From Pseudomonas gessardii (GTDB lineage Bacteria; Pseudomonadota; Gammaproteobacteria; Pseudomonadales; Pseudomonadaceae): 64,000 bases of DNA. Below, piece by piece: positions 48,972-57,899 of this stretch (the stretch's first letter is position 1; each line of letters starts with the position of its first letter). The notes under the pieces were generated by a model. It searched no databases. It had not been told where the DNA came from and worked only from the letters and a program-made list of their open reading frames with translations. The stretch covers positions 1 to 64,000 of the forward strand of contig NZ_MNPU01000002.1 in NCBI RefSeq assembly GCF_001983165.1, written 5' to 3'. Made by a program: the position numbers and the translations under genes.

Positions 48972-51347
48972 TTGGTAGAGTACGTAGTTTCCCTCGATAA
49001 GCTCGGCGTCCATGATGTAGAGCATGTGGGGGGCAAGAACGCATCCCTCGGCGAGATGATCAGTAATCTTGCGGGCGCTGGTGTCTCGGTGCCCGGTGGT
49101 TTCGCCACCACGGCCCAGGCATACCGCGACTTCCTCGAACTGAGCGGCCTCAACGACCAGATCCACGCTGCCCTGGACGCCCTGGACGTGGATGATGTCA
49201 ACGCCCTGGCCAAGACCGGCGCGCAGATCCGTCAGTGGATCATGGAAGCCGAGTTCCCCGAGAAGCTCAACGCCGAAATCCGCACCGCCTTCGCCACCCT
49301 GTCGGCCGGCAACCCGGACATGGCCGTCGCCGTGCGTTCCTCGGCCACCGCCGAAGACTTGCCCGACGCCTCTTTCGCCGGCCAGCAGGAAACCTTCCTG
49401 AACATCCGTGGCGTGGAAAACGTCATCCGCGCGGCCAAGGAAGTCTTTGCCTCGCTGTTCAACGACCGCGCCATTTCCTACCGTGTACACCAGGGTTTCG
49501 ATCACAAGTTGGTAGCTTTGTCTGCCGGCGTGCAGCGCATGGTGCGTTCGGAAACCGGTACTGCCGGCGTGATGTTCACCCTGGACACTGAATCGGGCTT
49601 TCGTGACGTGGTGTTTATCACCGGCGCCTACGGCCTGGGTGAAACCGTCGTACAAGGCGCGGTCAACCCGGACGAGTTCTACGTGCACAAGCACACCCTT
49701 GAAGCCGGTCGCCCGGCGATCCTGCGCCGCAACCTGGGCAGCAAGGCCATCAAGATGATCTACGGCGACGAGGCCAAGGCCGGTCGCTCGGTGAAAACCG
49801 TTGATGTCGACAAGGCCGAGCGCGCGCGCTTCTGCCTCAGCGACGCCGAAGTCAGCGAATTGGCCAAACAGGCGATGATCATCGAGAAGCACTACAAGTG
49901 CCCGATGGACATCGAATGGGCCAAGGACGGCGACGATGGCAAGCTGTACATCGTCCAGGCCCGCCCGGAAACCGTGAAGAGCCGCACCTCGGCCAATGTC
50001 ATGGAGCGCTACCTGCTGAAAGAAACCGGTACCGTACTGGTCGAAGGCCGTGCCATCGGCCAGCGCATCGGCGCCGGCAAGGTGCGGATCATCAAGGACG
50101 TGTCCGAGATGGACAAGGTCCAGCCGGGTGACGTGCTGGTCTCCGACATGACCGACCCGGATTGGGAACCGGTGATGAAGCGCGCCAGCGCCATCGTCAC
50201 CAACCGTGGCGGGCGTACCTGTCACGCGGCGATCATCGCCCGTGAGCTGGGGATCCCGGCAGTGGTCGGTTGCGGCAACGCCACCCAACTGCTCAAGGAT
50301 GGCCAGGGCGTGACCGTGTCCTGCGCCGAAGGCGATACCGGCTTCATTTTTGAAGGTGAGCTGGGCTTCGATATCAAGCAGAACTCCATCGATGCCATGC
50401 CGGACCTGCCGTTCAAGATCATGATGAACGTCGGCAACCCCGACCGTGCCTTCGACTTCGCGCAATTGCCGAACGCCGGCGTAGGCCTGGCCCGCCTGGA
50501 ATTTATCATCAACCGCATGATCGGCGTGCACCCCAAGGCCCTGTTGAACTACGACGGCCTGCCGGTAGAGATCAAGGACAGCGTCGACAAGCGCATCGCC
50601 GGCTATAACGACCCGGTGGGCTTCTACGTCGAGAAGCTGGTGGAAGGCATCAGCACCCTGGCGGCGGCCTTCTGGCCGAAGAAAGTCATCGTGCGCCTGT
50701 CGGACTTCAAGTCCAACGAATACGCGAACCTGATCGGCGGCAAGCTCTACGAGCCGGAAGAAGAGAACCCGATGCTGGGCTTCCGTGGCGCCTCGCGTTA
50801 TATCAGCGAAGCGTTCCGTGACTGCTTCGAGCTCGAATGCCGTGCCCTCAAGCGTGTGCGCAACGAGATGGGCCTGACCAACGTCGAGATCATGGTGCCG
50901 TTTGTGCGCACCCTGGGCGAAGCGAGCCAGGTCGTGGACCTGCTGGCCGAGAACGGCCTGACCCGTGGCGAAAACGGCCTGCGCGTGATCATGATGTGCG
51001 AGCTGCCGTCCAACGCCATCCTCGCCGAAGAGTTCCTGGAGTTCTTCGACGGTTTCTCCATCGGCTCCAACGACCTGACCCAGTTGACCCTGGGCCTGGA
51101 CCGCGACTCCGGGATCATCGCGCACCTGTTTGACGAGCGAAATCCGGCGGTCAAGAAGCTGCTGGCCAACGCCATCCAGGCCTGTAACAAGGCCGGCAAG
51201 TACATCGGTATCTGCGGCCAGGGCCCTTCCGATCACCCGGACCTGGCCAAATGGCTGATGGAACAGGGTATCGAAAGCGTCTCGCTGAACCCCGACTCCG
51301 TGCTGGAAACCTGGTTCTTCCTGGCTGAAGGCCAAGCCTCGGCGTAA
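48972..51347 (+). CDS. ppsA: Phosphoenolpyruvate synthase
   Basis: A 791-residue PEP synthase ([30 protein letters not shown]). It has an N-terminal ATP-binding domain, the phospho-His swivel segment [21 protein letters not shown], and the C-terminal PEP-binding domain with [17 protein letters not shown] and [11 protein letters not shown]. It turns pyruvate and ATP into PEP, AMP and Pi. The start is TTG at 48972, which reproduces the usual N-terminus and length; a weak start may limit synthesis. It is followed by a strong terminator. Confidence 0.96.
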   Translation: MVEYVVSLDKLGVHDVEHVGGKNASLGEMISNLAGAGVSVPGGFATTAQAYRDFLELSGLNDQIHAALDALDVDDVNALAKTGAQIRQWIMEAEFPEKLNAEIRTAFATLSAGNPDMAVAVRSSATAEDLPDASFAGQQETFLNIRGVENVIRAAKEVFASLFNDRAISYRVHQGFDHKLVALSAGVQRMVRSETGTAGVMFTLDTESGFRDVVFITGAYGLGETVVQGAVNPDEFYVHKHTLEAGRPAILRRNLGSKAIKMIYGDEAKAGRSVKTVDVDKAERARFCLSDAEVSELAKQAMIIEKHYKCPMDIEWAKDGDDGKLYIVQARPETVKSRTSANVMERYLLKETGTVLVEGRAIGQRIGAGKVRIIKDVSEMDKVQPGDVLVSDMTDPDWEPVMKRASAIVTNRGGRTCHAAIIARELGIPAVVGCGNATQLLKDGQGVTVSCAEGDTGFIFEGELGFDIKQNSIDAMPDLPFKIMMNVGNPDRAFDFAQLPNAGVGLARLEFIINRMIGVHPKALLNYDGLPVEIKDSVDKRIAGYNDPVGFYVEKLVEGISTLAAAFWPKKVIVRLSDFKSNEYANLIGGKLYEPEEENPMLGFRGASRYISEAFRDCFELECRALKRVRNEMGLTNVEIMVPFVRTLGEASQVVDLLAENGLTRGENGLRVIMMCELPSNAILAEEFLEFFDGFSIGSNDLTQLTLGLDRDSGIIAHLFDERNPAVKKLLANAIQACNKAGKYIGICGQGPSDHPDLAKWLMEQGIESVSLNPDSVLETWFFLAEGQASA

Positions 51348-51400
51348 TTGCCATCTGCCGGCCAGCCAGTGTGGCGGGCCGGCATTTCTCATTCTGTACA

Positions 51401-51433
51401 GGGCGGAACTCCTACCGGACGCCGCCCTTTTTT
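51401..51433 (+). terminator. Terminator of ppsA
   Basis: GGGCGG pairs with CCGCCC across 15 bases and is followed by six T. It lies 54 bases after the ppsA stop and just before the hydrolase gene. Confidence 0.8.
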
Positions 51434-51446
51434 GTGCAAGAAGATT

Positions 51447-52436
51447 ATGCAAAGCAGCAGCAACCTGTTTCCCGTCGCCTTGATCAGTGCTGAACGTCGT
51501 GGCGACCTGAGTGAAGATGTCTATCGCCTCAAGCCTGGCAACAGCCCCGACGGCACCGTAGAACTGGCGGTGACGCGCCTGGGCCTGGCCGATGTCGCGC
51601 AAAGCCGTGGCATACCGGTGGTGCTGGTGCATGGCAGCTTTTCCAATCGGCGCTTCTGGTATTCGCCCAAGGGCATTGGCCTGGGGGCGTACCTGGCGCG
51701 CCAGGGCTTTGATGTATGGATCCCGGAGATGCGCGGCCATGGGCTTTCCCGACGCAACCAGGACTATGCCAAAAATCGTGTCGCCGACTATGCTCGTTAC
51801 GACTTGCCCGCCATTGCCGCCTTTGTGCGTGAGCAAAGCGCGCAGATCCCGCACTGGATCGGCCACTCGCTGGGCGGCACGACCCTGGCGGCAGCCTTGG
51901 GTGGCCAGTATCTGGGCGCGCCGGCAGTGGCGTCGGTGGCGTTGTTTGGCTGCCAGGTCAGTCGCACTTACTGGCCGTTGAAAATTCCGCCGGTGGAGTG
52001 GGGCGGGCGCTTGATCCTCAAGCGCTTTGCCCAGCTCTCCGGTTCGCGGCTCAAGCGTGGCCCGGAAGACGAGCCCATCGGCCTGGCCCTGGAAAGCATG
52101 CGCTGGCACGGTTTGTTCGGGCGTTTTGGCGATGCCGAGCGCGACTGGTGGAAAGGCCTGGCCGAGGTCGATGTGCCGCTTTTGGCCGTGAGTGCCGCTG
52201 GTGATCATCAAGACCCGGACTGGGCCTGCCGCAAGCTGTTTGACCAAGTGGGCAGCGCGCACCGTCAATACCTGTGCCTGGGGCGCAAGCAGGGGTTCAG
52301 CGGTGATTTCGGGCATGTGGAGATGCTGGTCAGTAAAGCGGCGCAGGCCGAAGTGTGGCCACTGGTGCAACGTTGGCTGAAAGATCCGCTGACACCTTTG
52401 GCGGGGGCGCAGGCGCAAGAGCTCGCGAGCGTCTGA
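51447..52436 (+). CDS. Alpha/beta hydrolase
   Basis: A 329-residue alpha/beta hydrolase. The oxyanion region is VVLVHGSFSNRRFW, the nucleophile elbow is PHWIGHSLGGTTLAAALGG (Ser in GHSLGG), and the late acid and His are in AAGDHQDPDW and DFGHVEMLVS. It is probably an esterase or lipase acting in the cytoplasm; the substrate is unknown. It keeps its place between ppsA and rraA as in other pseudomonads. The ATG at 51447 fits the family start better than longer frames. Confidence 0.85.
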   Translation: MQSSSNLFPVALISAERRGDLSEDVYRLKPGNSPDGTVELAVTRLGLADVAQSRGIPVVLVHGSFSNRRFWYSPKGIGLGAYLARQGFDVWIPEMRGHGLSRRNQDYAKNRVADYARYDLPAIAAFVREQSAQIPHWIGHSLGGTTLAAALGGQYLGAPAVASVALFGCQVSRTYWPLKIPPVEWGGRLILKRFAQLSGSRLKRGPEDEPIGLALESMRWHGLFGRFGDAERDWWKGLAEVDVPLLAVSAAGDHQDPDWACRKLFDQVGSAHRQYLCLGRKQGFSGDFGHVEMLVSKAAQAEVWPLVQRWLKDPLTPLAGAQAQELASV

Positions 52437-52665
52437 GCAAGGGCTCTAACAAGGGCGTTTCACTCGAGATGGCTTGCGGCTAAGATATGACGCTCCGGGA
52501 TGTTTTGGTCATATTCAGTCGCGCAGTGGCTATTGCGTTACAGCCGGGTGGGTCTGATCATGGCGGCCCGTGAGGCGGCAGGTCTTAAAGAATGCCCCTT
52601 GCGATGCGTTTTCCTGATGTAGCTGTGGATGTTCGACACCTTCTTTCACCGACAGGAGTTTTTCG
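52437..52665. other. Intergenic region before rraA
   Basis: No gene or repeat is visible in these 229 bases; they should hold the rraA promoter. The ribosome binding site ACAGGAG precedes the rraA ATG. Confidence 0.4.
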
Positions 52666-53157
52666 ATGAACCATTACGTTACCCCCGACCTGTGTGACGC
52701 CTACCCAGACCTGGTACAGGTGCTGGAGCCGATGTTCGCCAACTTTGGTGGCCGGGACTCCTTCGGTGGCCAGATCGTGACCGTCAAGTGTTTTGAAGAC
52801 AACTCCCGGGTCAAGGAACAGGCCGAGCTGGAGGGCACTGGCAAAGTGCTGGTGGTTGACGGTGGTGGTTCGCTGCGCTGCGCCTTGCTGGGCGACATGA
52901 TCGCCGAAAGAGCCGCGAAAAATGGCTGGGAAGGCTTGGTGATCTACGGTTGTGTGCGCGATGTCGATGTTCTCGCCCAGACCGACCTGGGCGTGCAGGC
53001 CCTGGCCAGCCACCCGAAGAAGAGTCATCGCCAGGGCGTGGGCGACCTAGGTGGGGCCGTGACCTTTGCCGGCGTGACATTCCGTCCCGGTGAATATGTC
53101 TACGCCGATAACAATGGCGTGATTGTTTCGCCCAGTCCGCTGAAAATGCCTGAATAA
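52666..53157 (+). CDS. rraA: RraA-family protein, ribonuclease E activity regulator
   Basis: A 163-residue RraA-fold protein ([47 protein letters not shown]), with the conserved [27 protein letters not shown]. coli RraA inhibits RNase E. The same fold includes oxaloacetate decarboxylases and 4-hydroxy-4-methyl-2-oxoglutarate aldolases, and the GDM/GCVRD loop used by those enzymes is present, so an enzymatic role is also possible. Confidence 0.9.
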   Translation: MNHYVTPDLCDAYPDLVQVLEPMFANFGGRDSFGGQIVTVKCFEDNSRVKEQAELEGTGKVLVVDGGGSLRCALLGDMIAERAAKNGWEGLVIYGCVRDVDVLAQTDLGVQALASHPKKSHRQGVGDLGGAVTFAGVTFRPGEYVYADNNGVIVSPSPLKMPE

Positions 53158-53181
53158 TTGCAGTAGCCGACAGGGGTGAGG

Positions 53182-54177
53182 ATGTTCGAGGAAGAAAACG
53201 CGCAGTGGGGGCTGGTGCATGCCCTGGTGCTGGACGGTAAAGGCGGTGCGCGTTCGATTGCCCGGACTGAGCTTGACGACCTGCAACTGCAGCCCCAGGA
53301 AAGCCTGTGGCTGCACTGGGATCGCAGTCACCCCCAGACCCAGACCTGGTTGCGCCAAGCCAGTGGCCTGAGCGAGTTTGCCTGTGATCTGCTGCTGGAG
53401 GAGAACACCCGCCCACGGCTATTGCCGTTGCCGGACGACGAGTTGTTGCTGTTTTTGCGCGGGATCAACCTCAACCCTGGGGCTGAGCCGGAAGACATGG
53501 TGTCGGTGCGTATCTTTGCCTCGGCTGACCGGGTGATCTCCCTGCGCCTGCGGCCCTTGCGCGCCACCGACGAGTTGCTGGTGCAGTTGGCGGATGGAAA
53601 AGGCCCCAGGAGCGCTTCCGAGCTGATCCTGTACATGGCGCAGTACCTGACCCATAAAGTGCAGGATCTGGTCAGCGACCTGTCTGAAATCGTCGATATC
53701 GAAGAAGAAAAACTGGATGCCGACGAACGGTATACCCCGGAACATGGCAGTGTCCTGCAGATCCGTCGGCGTGCCGCCGCGCTCAAGCGTTTCCTGGCAC
53801 CGCAGCGCGATATCTTCGCGCAACTGACACGCATAAAACTGCCATGGTTCGTCGATGACGATGCCGACTACTGGAATGAATTGAATAACAGCCTGACCCG
53901 TTACCTGGAAGAGCTGGAACTGAGCCGGGAGCGCGTGGGGCTGGTGCTGGAGGCCGAGGATCGGCGTTTAAGCGTGCGCATGAACCGCACCATGTACCGC
54001 TTCGGGATCATCACCGGGATCTTTTTGCCAATGAGTTTTCTGACAGGGTTGCTGGGGATCAACGTGGGTGGCATTCCGTTCTCCGAGAGCCCCTATGGCT
54101 TCGCGGTGGCCTGCCTGTTGATGATCTCGGTGGCCCTTGGGCAGTGGTGGTTATTCCGACGTTTACGCTGGGTTTGA
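53182..54177 (+). CDS. cmaX: CorA-superfamily transporter CmaX (ZntB-like)
   Basis: A 331-residue CorA-superfamily membrane protein. The cytoplasmic part (1-270) is rich in charged helices. Two C-terminal membrane helices are joined by GINVGG (LLGINVGGIPF), the GIN form typical of ZntB instead of the GMN of CorA. It probably moves Zn2+ or another divalent ion. It heads the cmaX-crfX-cmpX-sigX-oprF cluster, where Pseudomonas work has tied these genes to envelope stress and SigX. The ATG at 53182 has AGGGG at good spacing; a GTG two codons earlier does not. Confidence 0.9.
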   Translation: MFEEENAQWGLVHALVLDGKGGARSIARTELDDLQLQPQESLWLHWDRSHPQTQTWLRQASGLSEFACDLLLEENTRPRLLPLPDDELLLFLRGINLNPGAEPEDMVSVRIFASADRVISLRLRPLRATDELLVQLADGKGPRSASELILYMAQYLTHKVQDLVSDLSEIVDIEEEKLDADERYTPEHGSVLQIRRRAAALKRFLAPQRDIFAQLTRIKLPWFVDDDADYWNELNNSLTRYLEELELSRERVGLVLEAEDRRLSVRMNRTMYRFGIITGIFLPMSFLTGLLGINVGGIPFSESPYGFAVACLLMISVALGQWWLFRRLRWV

Positions 54178-54262
54178 CCTGAACGTGACCTGAATGGTGG
54201 GAGAGGTCATGTGACCCGACGAATTTTGCCCTCGTCTTTTAAATCACTTGCGAGAGGTCCCT

Positions 54263-54508
54263 ATGCACGATCCGTTTGAACAGTCTCTGCGTGACATGCT
54301 TAATGCTTCGCCGTCCAACCGGGACGACGATGCCTGCCTGGGCCGCGTACTGAAAACTGCCAACCGCCAGGTAGGCGCGGGCGACCTGTTTGGTCTGCTC
54401 GGCCGCTGGGTGCCGGCACTGATGATGGCGCTGAACAATGGTTCGGCCCATGTATCACCTGTTTCTCGTCGTAAACCTATTGCTCGCACTGCTGATAAGG
54501 CTGATTGA
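54263..54508 (+). CDS. crfX: Small protein CrfX
   Basis: An 81-residue protein (MHDPFEQSLRDMLNASPSNRDDDACL) conserved beside cmpX and sigX in Pseudomonas. It is soluble, with one central hydrophobic stretch (LFGLLGRWVPALMMALNNG). Its function is not known; in P. aeruginosa its expression depends on SigX. The ATG at 54263 follows GAGAGG. Its stop lies two bases before the cmpX start. Confidence 0.87.
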   Translation: MHDPFEQSLRDMLNASPSNRDDDACLGRVLKTANRQVGAGDLFGLLGRWVPALMMALNNGSAHVSPVSRRKPIARTADKAD

Positions 54509-54510
54509 AT

Positions 54511-55335
54511 ATGGAACTTGATCTCTGGACGCAGAGTCTGGTCACTGCAATGACGGCGTTGTGGACCAAGGTGGCGAATTTCATTCCCAACCTGTTTGGT
54601 GCGCTGGTGCTGGTGTTGCTGGGTTTTGTCGTGGCCAAGCTGCTCGACACCCTGCTCTCCAAATTGCTCGCCAAGCTGGGCCTCGATCGCTTGATGGCGG
54701 GCACCGGATTGACCAAGCTGCTGGGGCGCGTCGGGCTGCAAGTACCGATCTCGACCCTGATCGGCAAGATCGTCTATTGGTTTGTTTTGCTGATTTTCCT
54801 GGTTTCTGCGGCTCAATCCCTTGGACTTGAGCGAGTTTCAGCTACGCTCGACATGCTGGCGCTGTATTTGCCGAAAGTATTCGGCGGCGCGCTGGTGTTG
54901 CTGGTGGGGGTTTTGCTGGCGCAACTGGCCAATGGGCTGGTGCGCGGCGCTGCCGAAGGGGTGGGCCTGGATTATGCCAGCGGCCTGGGGCGAATCGCCC
55001 AGGGGCTGGTGATCATCATCAGTATTTCGGTGGCGATCAGCCAGTTGGAGGTCAAGACTGACCTGCTCAACCATGTGATTGTGATCGTTTTGATTACCGT
55101 TGGTCTGGCCGTTGCGTTGGCGATGGGGCTGGGAAGTCGGGGAATTGCGGGGCAGATTCTTGCGGGAATCTATGTGCGTGAGTTGTATCAGGTTGGGCAA
55201 TACGTGCGTGTTGGCGAGGTCGAAGGGCAGATTGAAGAGATCGGCACGGTGAAAACTACGGTGCTGACCGATGATGGCGAACTAGTGTCGCTGTCCAATC
55301 GGGTTCTGCTGGAACAGCAGGTCAATAGCCGCTAA
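54511..55335 (+). CDS. cmpX: Mechanosensitive-channel-like membrane protein CmpX
   Basis: A 274-residue inner-membrane protein with four to five helices and a C-terminal MscS-like beta domain (VRVGEVEGQIEEIGTVKTTVLTDDGELVSLSNRVLLEQQ). The TM3-like segment AMGLGSRGIAGQILAGIYV matches small-conductance mechanosensitive channels. It is proposed to sense membrane state and affect SigX activity. It is translationally close to crfX and 87 bases before sigX. Confidence 0.9.
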   Translation: MELDLWTQSLVTAMTALWTKVANFIPNLFGALVLVLLGFVVAKLLDTLLSKLLAKLGLDRLMAGTGLTKLLGRVGLQVPISTLIGKIVYWFVLLIFLVSAAQSLGLERVSATLDMLALYLPKVFGGALVLLVGVLLAQLANGLVRGAAEGVGLDYASGLGRIAQGLVIIISISVAISQLEVKTDLLNHVIVIVLITVGLAVALAMGLGSRGIAGQILAGIYVRELYQVGQYVRVGEVEGQIEEIGTVKTTVLTDDGELVSLSNRVLLEQQVNSR

Positions 55336-55422
55336 CCCGGTAAATCCTGCTAATGTACGCCGCCGCAAACCTGGGTACCCAGGCAGTGGCGGACATTGAC
55401 CTGACTGTCGGCACGACTTGTT

Positions 55423-56013
55423 TTGAATAAAGCCCAAACGCTGTCCACGCGCTATGACCCCCGTGAGCTCTCTGATGAGGAGTTGGTCGCGCGCTCGCAC
55501 ACGGAGCTGTTTCACGTAACACGCGCGTACGAAGAATTGATGCGCAGGTATCAACGCACTCTGTTCAACGTTTGTTCAAGGTATTTAGGGAACGATCGTG
55601 ATGCGGATGATGTCTGTCAGGAAGTGATGCTCAAGGTGTTGTATGGCCTGAAGAACTTCGAGGGCAAATCGAAGTTCAAAACCTGGCTGTACAGCATCAC
55701 GTACAACGAGTGCATCACGCAGTATCGTAAGGAACGGCGAAAGCGTCGCTTGATGGACGCCTTGAGCCTCGACCCCCTTGAGGAGGCGTCTGAAGAAAAG
55801 ACGCCGGCACCCGAGGAGAAGGGCGGGCTTGATCGCTGGTTGGTGCATGTGAATCCAATTGACCGGGAAATTTTGGTGCTACGATTTGTCGCAGAACTGG
55901 AATTTCAGGAAATTGCTGACATTATGCATATGGGTTTGAGTGCTACAAAAATGCGTTACAAGCGTGCTCTTGATAAATTACGTGAGAAATTTGCGGACAG
56001 TACTGAAACTTAG
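55423..56013 (+). CDS. sigX: ECF sigma factor SigX
   Basis: A 196-residue ECF sigma factor. Region 2 is YEELMRRYQRTLFNVCSRYLGNDRDADDVCQEVMLKVLYGLKNFEGKSKFKTWLYSI and region 4 is DREILVLRFVAELEFQEIADIMHMGLSATKMRYKRALDKLR. No anti-sigma factor is adjacent, as is usual for SigX. It directs oprF and genes for fatty-acid and envelope functions. The start is TTG at 55423, the only one that gives the conserved MNKAQTLSTRYDPRELSDEE N-terminus. Confidence 0.95.
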   Translation: MNKAQTLSTRYDPRELSDEELVARSHTELFHVTRAYEELMRRYQRTLFNVCSRYLGNDRDADDVCQEVMLKVLYGLKNFEGKSKFKTWLYSITYNECITQYRKERRKRRLMDALSLDPLEEASEEKTPAPEEKGGLDRWLVHVNPIDREILVLRFVAELEFQEIADIMHMGLSATKMRYKRALDKLREKFADSTET

Positions 56014-56120
56014 TTCGGTGCAAATATCTCTTACGTGTAGGCAAGTTCTGTTAGACTTGTCGCCGAGTTGTCCCCCGGTATGTGGGACTGCTTTACAATC
56101 ACCAGATGGGGATTTAACGG

Positions 56121-57101
56121 ATGAAACTGAAAAACACCTTGGGCTTGGCCATTGGTTCTCTTATTGCCGCTACTTCTTTCGGCGTTCTGGCACAAGGCCA
56201 AGGCGCAGTTGAAGGCGAGCTGTTCTACAAGAAGCAGTACAACGATAGCGTCAAGCACATCGAAGACGGCTTCAATCCTGGCGCTCGCATCGGTTACTTC
56301 CTGACCGACGACCTGTCCTTGAACCTGTCCTACGACAAGACCAACCACACCCGTTCGAACGACGGTACTGGCAACCAGAAGATCAAAGGTGATACCGGCA
56401 GCCTGACTGCTCAGTACCACTTCGGTCAGGCTGGCGTTGACAGCCTGCGTCCATACGTAGAAGGCGGTTTCGGTCACCAGAGCCGTACCAACGTACTGGC
56501 TGACGGTCACAGCGGTCGCGATCAGACCACTCAAGCCATCATCGGCACCGGTGTTAAGTACTACTTCACCAACAACCTGTACGCTCGTGCCGGTGTTGAA
56601 GCTGACTACGGTCTGGACAACGGCAAGTGGGATTACTCCGCACTGGTCGGCCTGGGCGTAAACTTCGGCGGTAACGCTGGCGCAGCAGCTCCAGCTCCTA
56701 CCCCAGCACCAGCTCCAGAGCCAGTTCCAGAGCCAGAAGCTCCGGTTGCTCAGGTTGTTCGTGTTGAGCTGGACGTGAAGTTCGACTTCGACAAGGCCAC
56801 TGTTAAGCCTAACAGCTACGGCGACGTGAAAAACCTGGCCGACTTCATGGCTCAGTACCCAGCTACCAACGTAGAAGTTGCTGGTCACACTGACTCCGTC
56901 GGTCCAGACGCCTACAACCAGAAGCTGTCCCAGCGTCGTGCTGACGCTGTTAAGCAAGTCCTGGTTAAAGATGGCGTAGCTCCTAGCCGTATCACTTCGG
57001 TTGGTTACGGCGAATCCCGCCCAGTTGCTGACAACGCAACTGAAGCTGGTCGTGCTGTTAACCGTCGTGTAGAAGCGTCGGTTGAAGCTCAAGCTCAGTA
57101 A
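56121..57101 (+). CDS. oprF: Major outer-membrane porin OprF
   Basis: A 326-residue OmpA-family porin. It has a signal peptide (to about 24, ..SFGVLA-QGQG), an N-terminal eight-strand barrel (25-185), a Pro/Ala/Glu hinge (about 190-212, APAPTPAPAPEPVPEPEAP) and a C-terminal OmpA peptidoglycan domain (FDFDKATVKPNS, VEVAGHTDSVG, NRRVEASVEA). There is no Cys at all, so the disulfides of P. aeruginosa OprF are absent. Codons are strongly biased to GCT, GTT and CGT, as in very highly expressed genes. The 107-base leader after sigX should contain the SigX promoter. Confidence 0.97.
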   Translation: MKLKNTLGLAIGSLIAATSFGVLAQGQGAVEGELFYKKQYNDSVKHIEDGFNPGARIGYFLTDDLSLNLSYDKTNHTRSNDGTGNQKIKGDTGSLTAQYHFGQAGVDSLRPYVEGGFGHQSRTNVLADGHSGRDQTTQAIIGTGVKYYFTNNLYARAGVEADYGLDNGKWDYSALVGLGVNFGGNAGAAAPAPTPAPAPEPVPEPEAPVAQVVRVELDVKFDFDKATVKPNSYGDVKNLADFMAQYPATNVEVAGHTDSVGPDAYNQKLSQRRADAVKQVLVKDGVAPSRITSVGYGESRPVADNATEAGRAVNRRVEASVEAQAQ

Positions 57102-57115
57102 TTACTGAGTGCTAG

Positions 57116-57146
57116 AAAAAAGCCCGGCTTAGGCCGGGCTTTTTTT
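57116..57146. terminator. Bidirectional terminator between oprF and cobA
   Basis: AGCCCGGC and GCCGGGCT form an eight-base-pair stem around TTAG, with A-rich sequence before and seven T after, so it can end transcripts from both sides. Confidence 0.9.
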
Positions 57147-57161
57147 CGCCTGCCATTTGCC

Positions 57162-57899
57162 TCAGGCGCTGGCCAGCAAGGCTGCCTCCACGGCCGTGGC
57201 CGCTACCGCGCCGATCACCAGGATGGCAGGGCTCTTCAGGGCAAACGCCTTGGCGTCCTCCTGCATGCGCGTCAGGGAGCTGCGGCATTCGCGCTGCTGG
57301 GGCAGCGAGGCGTTCTCGATCATGGCCACTGGCATATCTGCGGCCATCCCACCTTCCAGTAACTGCTGGGCAATCTCTGAAAGCTTCGCCACACCCATGT
57401 AGACCACCAGTGTCGTGCCACCCTCGGCCAGTGCCCGCCAATTCAGGCTACTGTCGTCCTGGGTATGGGCGGTGACAAGCGTTACGCCACGACTGACTCC
57501 ACGCAACGTCAGCGGTATGTCGCAGTGGGTTGCACCCGCCAGGCCAGCCGTGATGCCATTGACCAATTCCACGCTCACCCCACGAGCCCGCAGCCAGCTG
57601 GCCTCTTCGCCACCTCGCCCAAAAATGCATGGATCGCCGCCCTTCAGGCGCGCCACGCATTTACCCTGGCGTGCATAACGCAGCATCAAGCGATGAATGA
57701 AATCCTGAGGCGTGGAACGGCACCCCCCGCGCTTGCCGACGGTAATCACCCGTGTCCCGGGGCAATGCTCAAGTACCGCCGGGTTGACCAAATCATCAAT
57801 CAGCACCACATCGGCCTCGTGCAGGGCGCGTACCGCCTTGAGGGTCAACAACTCCGGGTCACCTGGGCCTGCGCCCACCAGCCAGACTTTTGCGTTCAT
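57162..57899 (-). CDS. cobA: Uroporphyrinogen-III C-methyltransferase
   Basis: A 245-residue SUMT. It has KVWLVGAGPGDPELLTLKAVRAL, VGKRGG, RLKGGDPCIFGRGGEEASWL and the SAM-binding GITAGLAGAT. It makes precorrin-2 for siroheme, the cofactor of the nitrite reductase encoded upstream. Its ATG overlaps the nasA stop by four bases, so it belongs to the nirBD-nasA-cobA operon. Confidence 0.95.
   Translation of the reverse strand: MNAKVWLVGAGPGDPELLTLKAVRALHEADVVLIDDLVNPAVLEHCPGTRVITVGKRGGCRSTPQDFIHRLMLRYARQGKCVARLKGGDPCIFGRGGEEASWLRARGVSVELVNGITAGLAGATHCDIPLTLRGVSRGVTLVTAHTQDDSSLNWRALAEGGTTLVVYMGVAKLSEIAQQLLEGGMAADMPVAMIENASLPQQRECRSSLTRMQEDAKAFALKSPAILVIGAVAATAVEAALLASA

Noticed and set aside
48873..52418. 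An 1181-codon open frame on the minus strand opposite ppsA and the hydrolase
   Set aside because: Antisense shadow of ppsA caused by codon bias; no start signal, domain or sensible composition.
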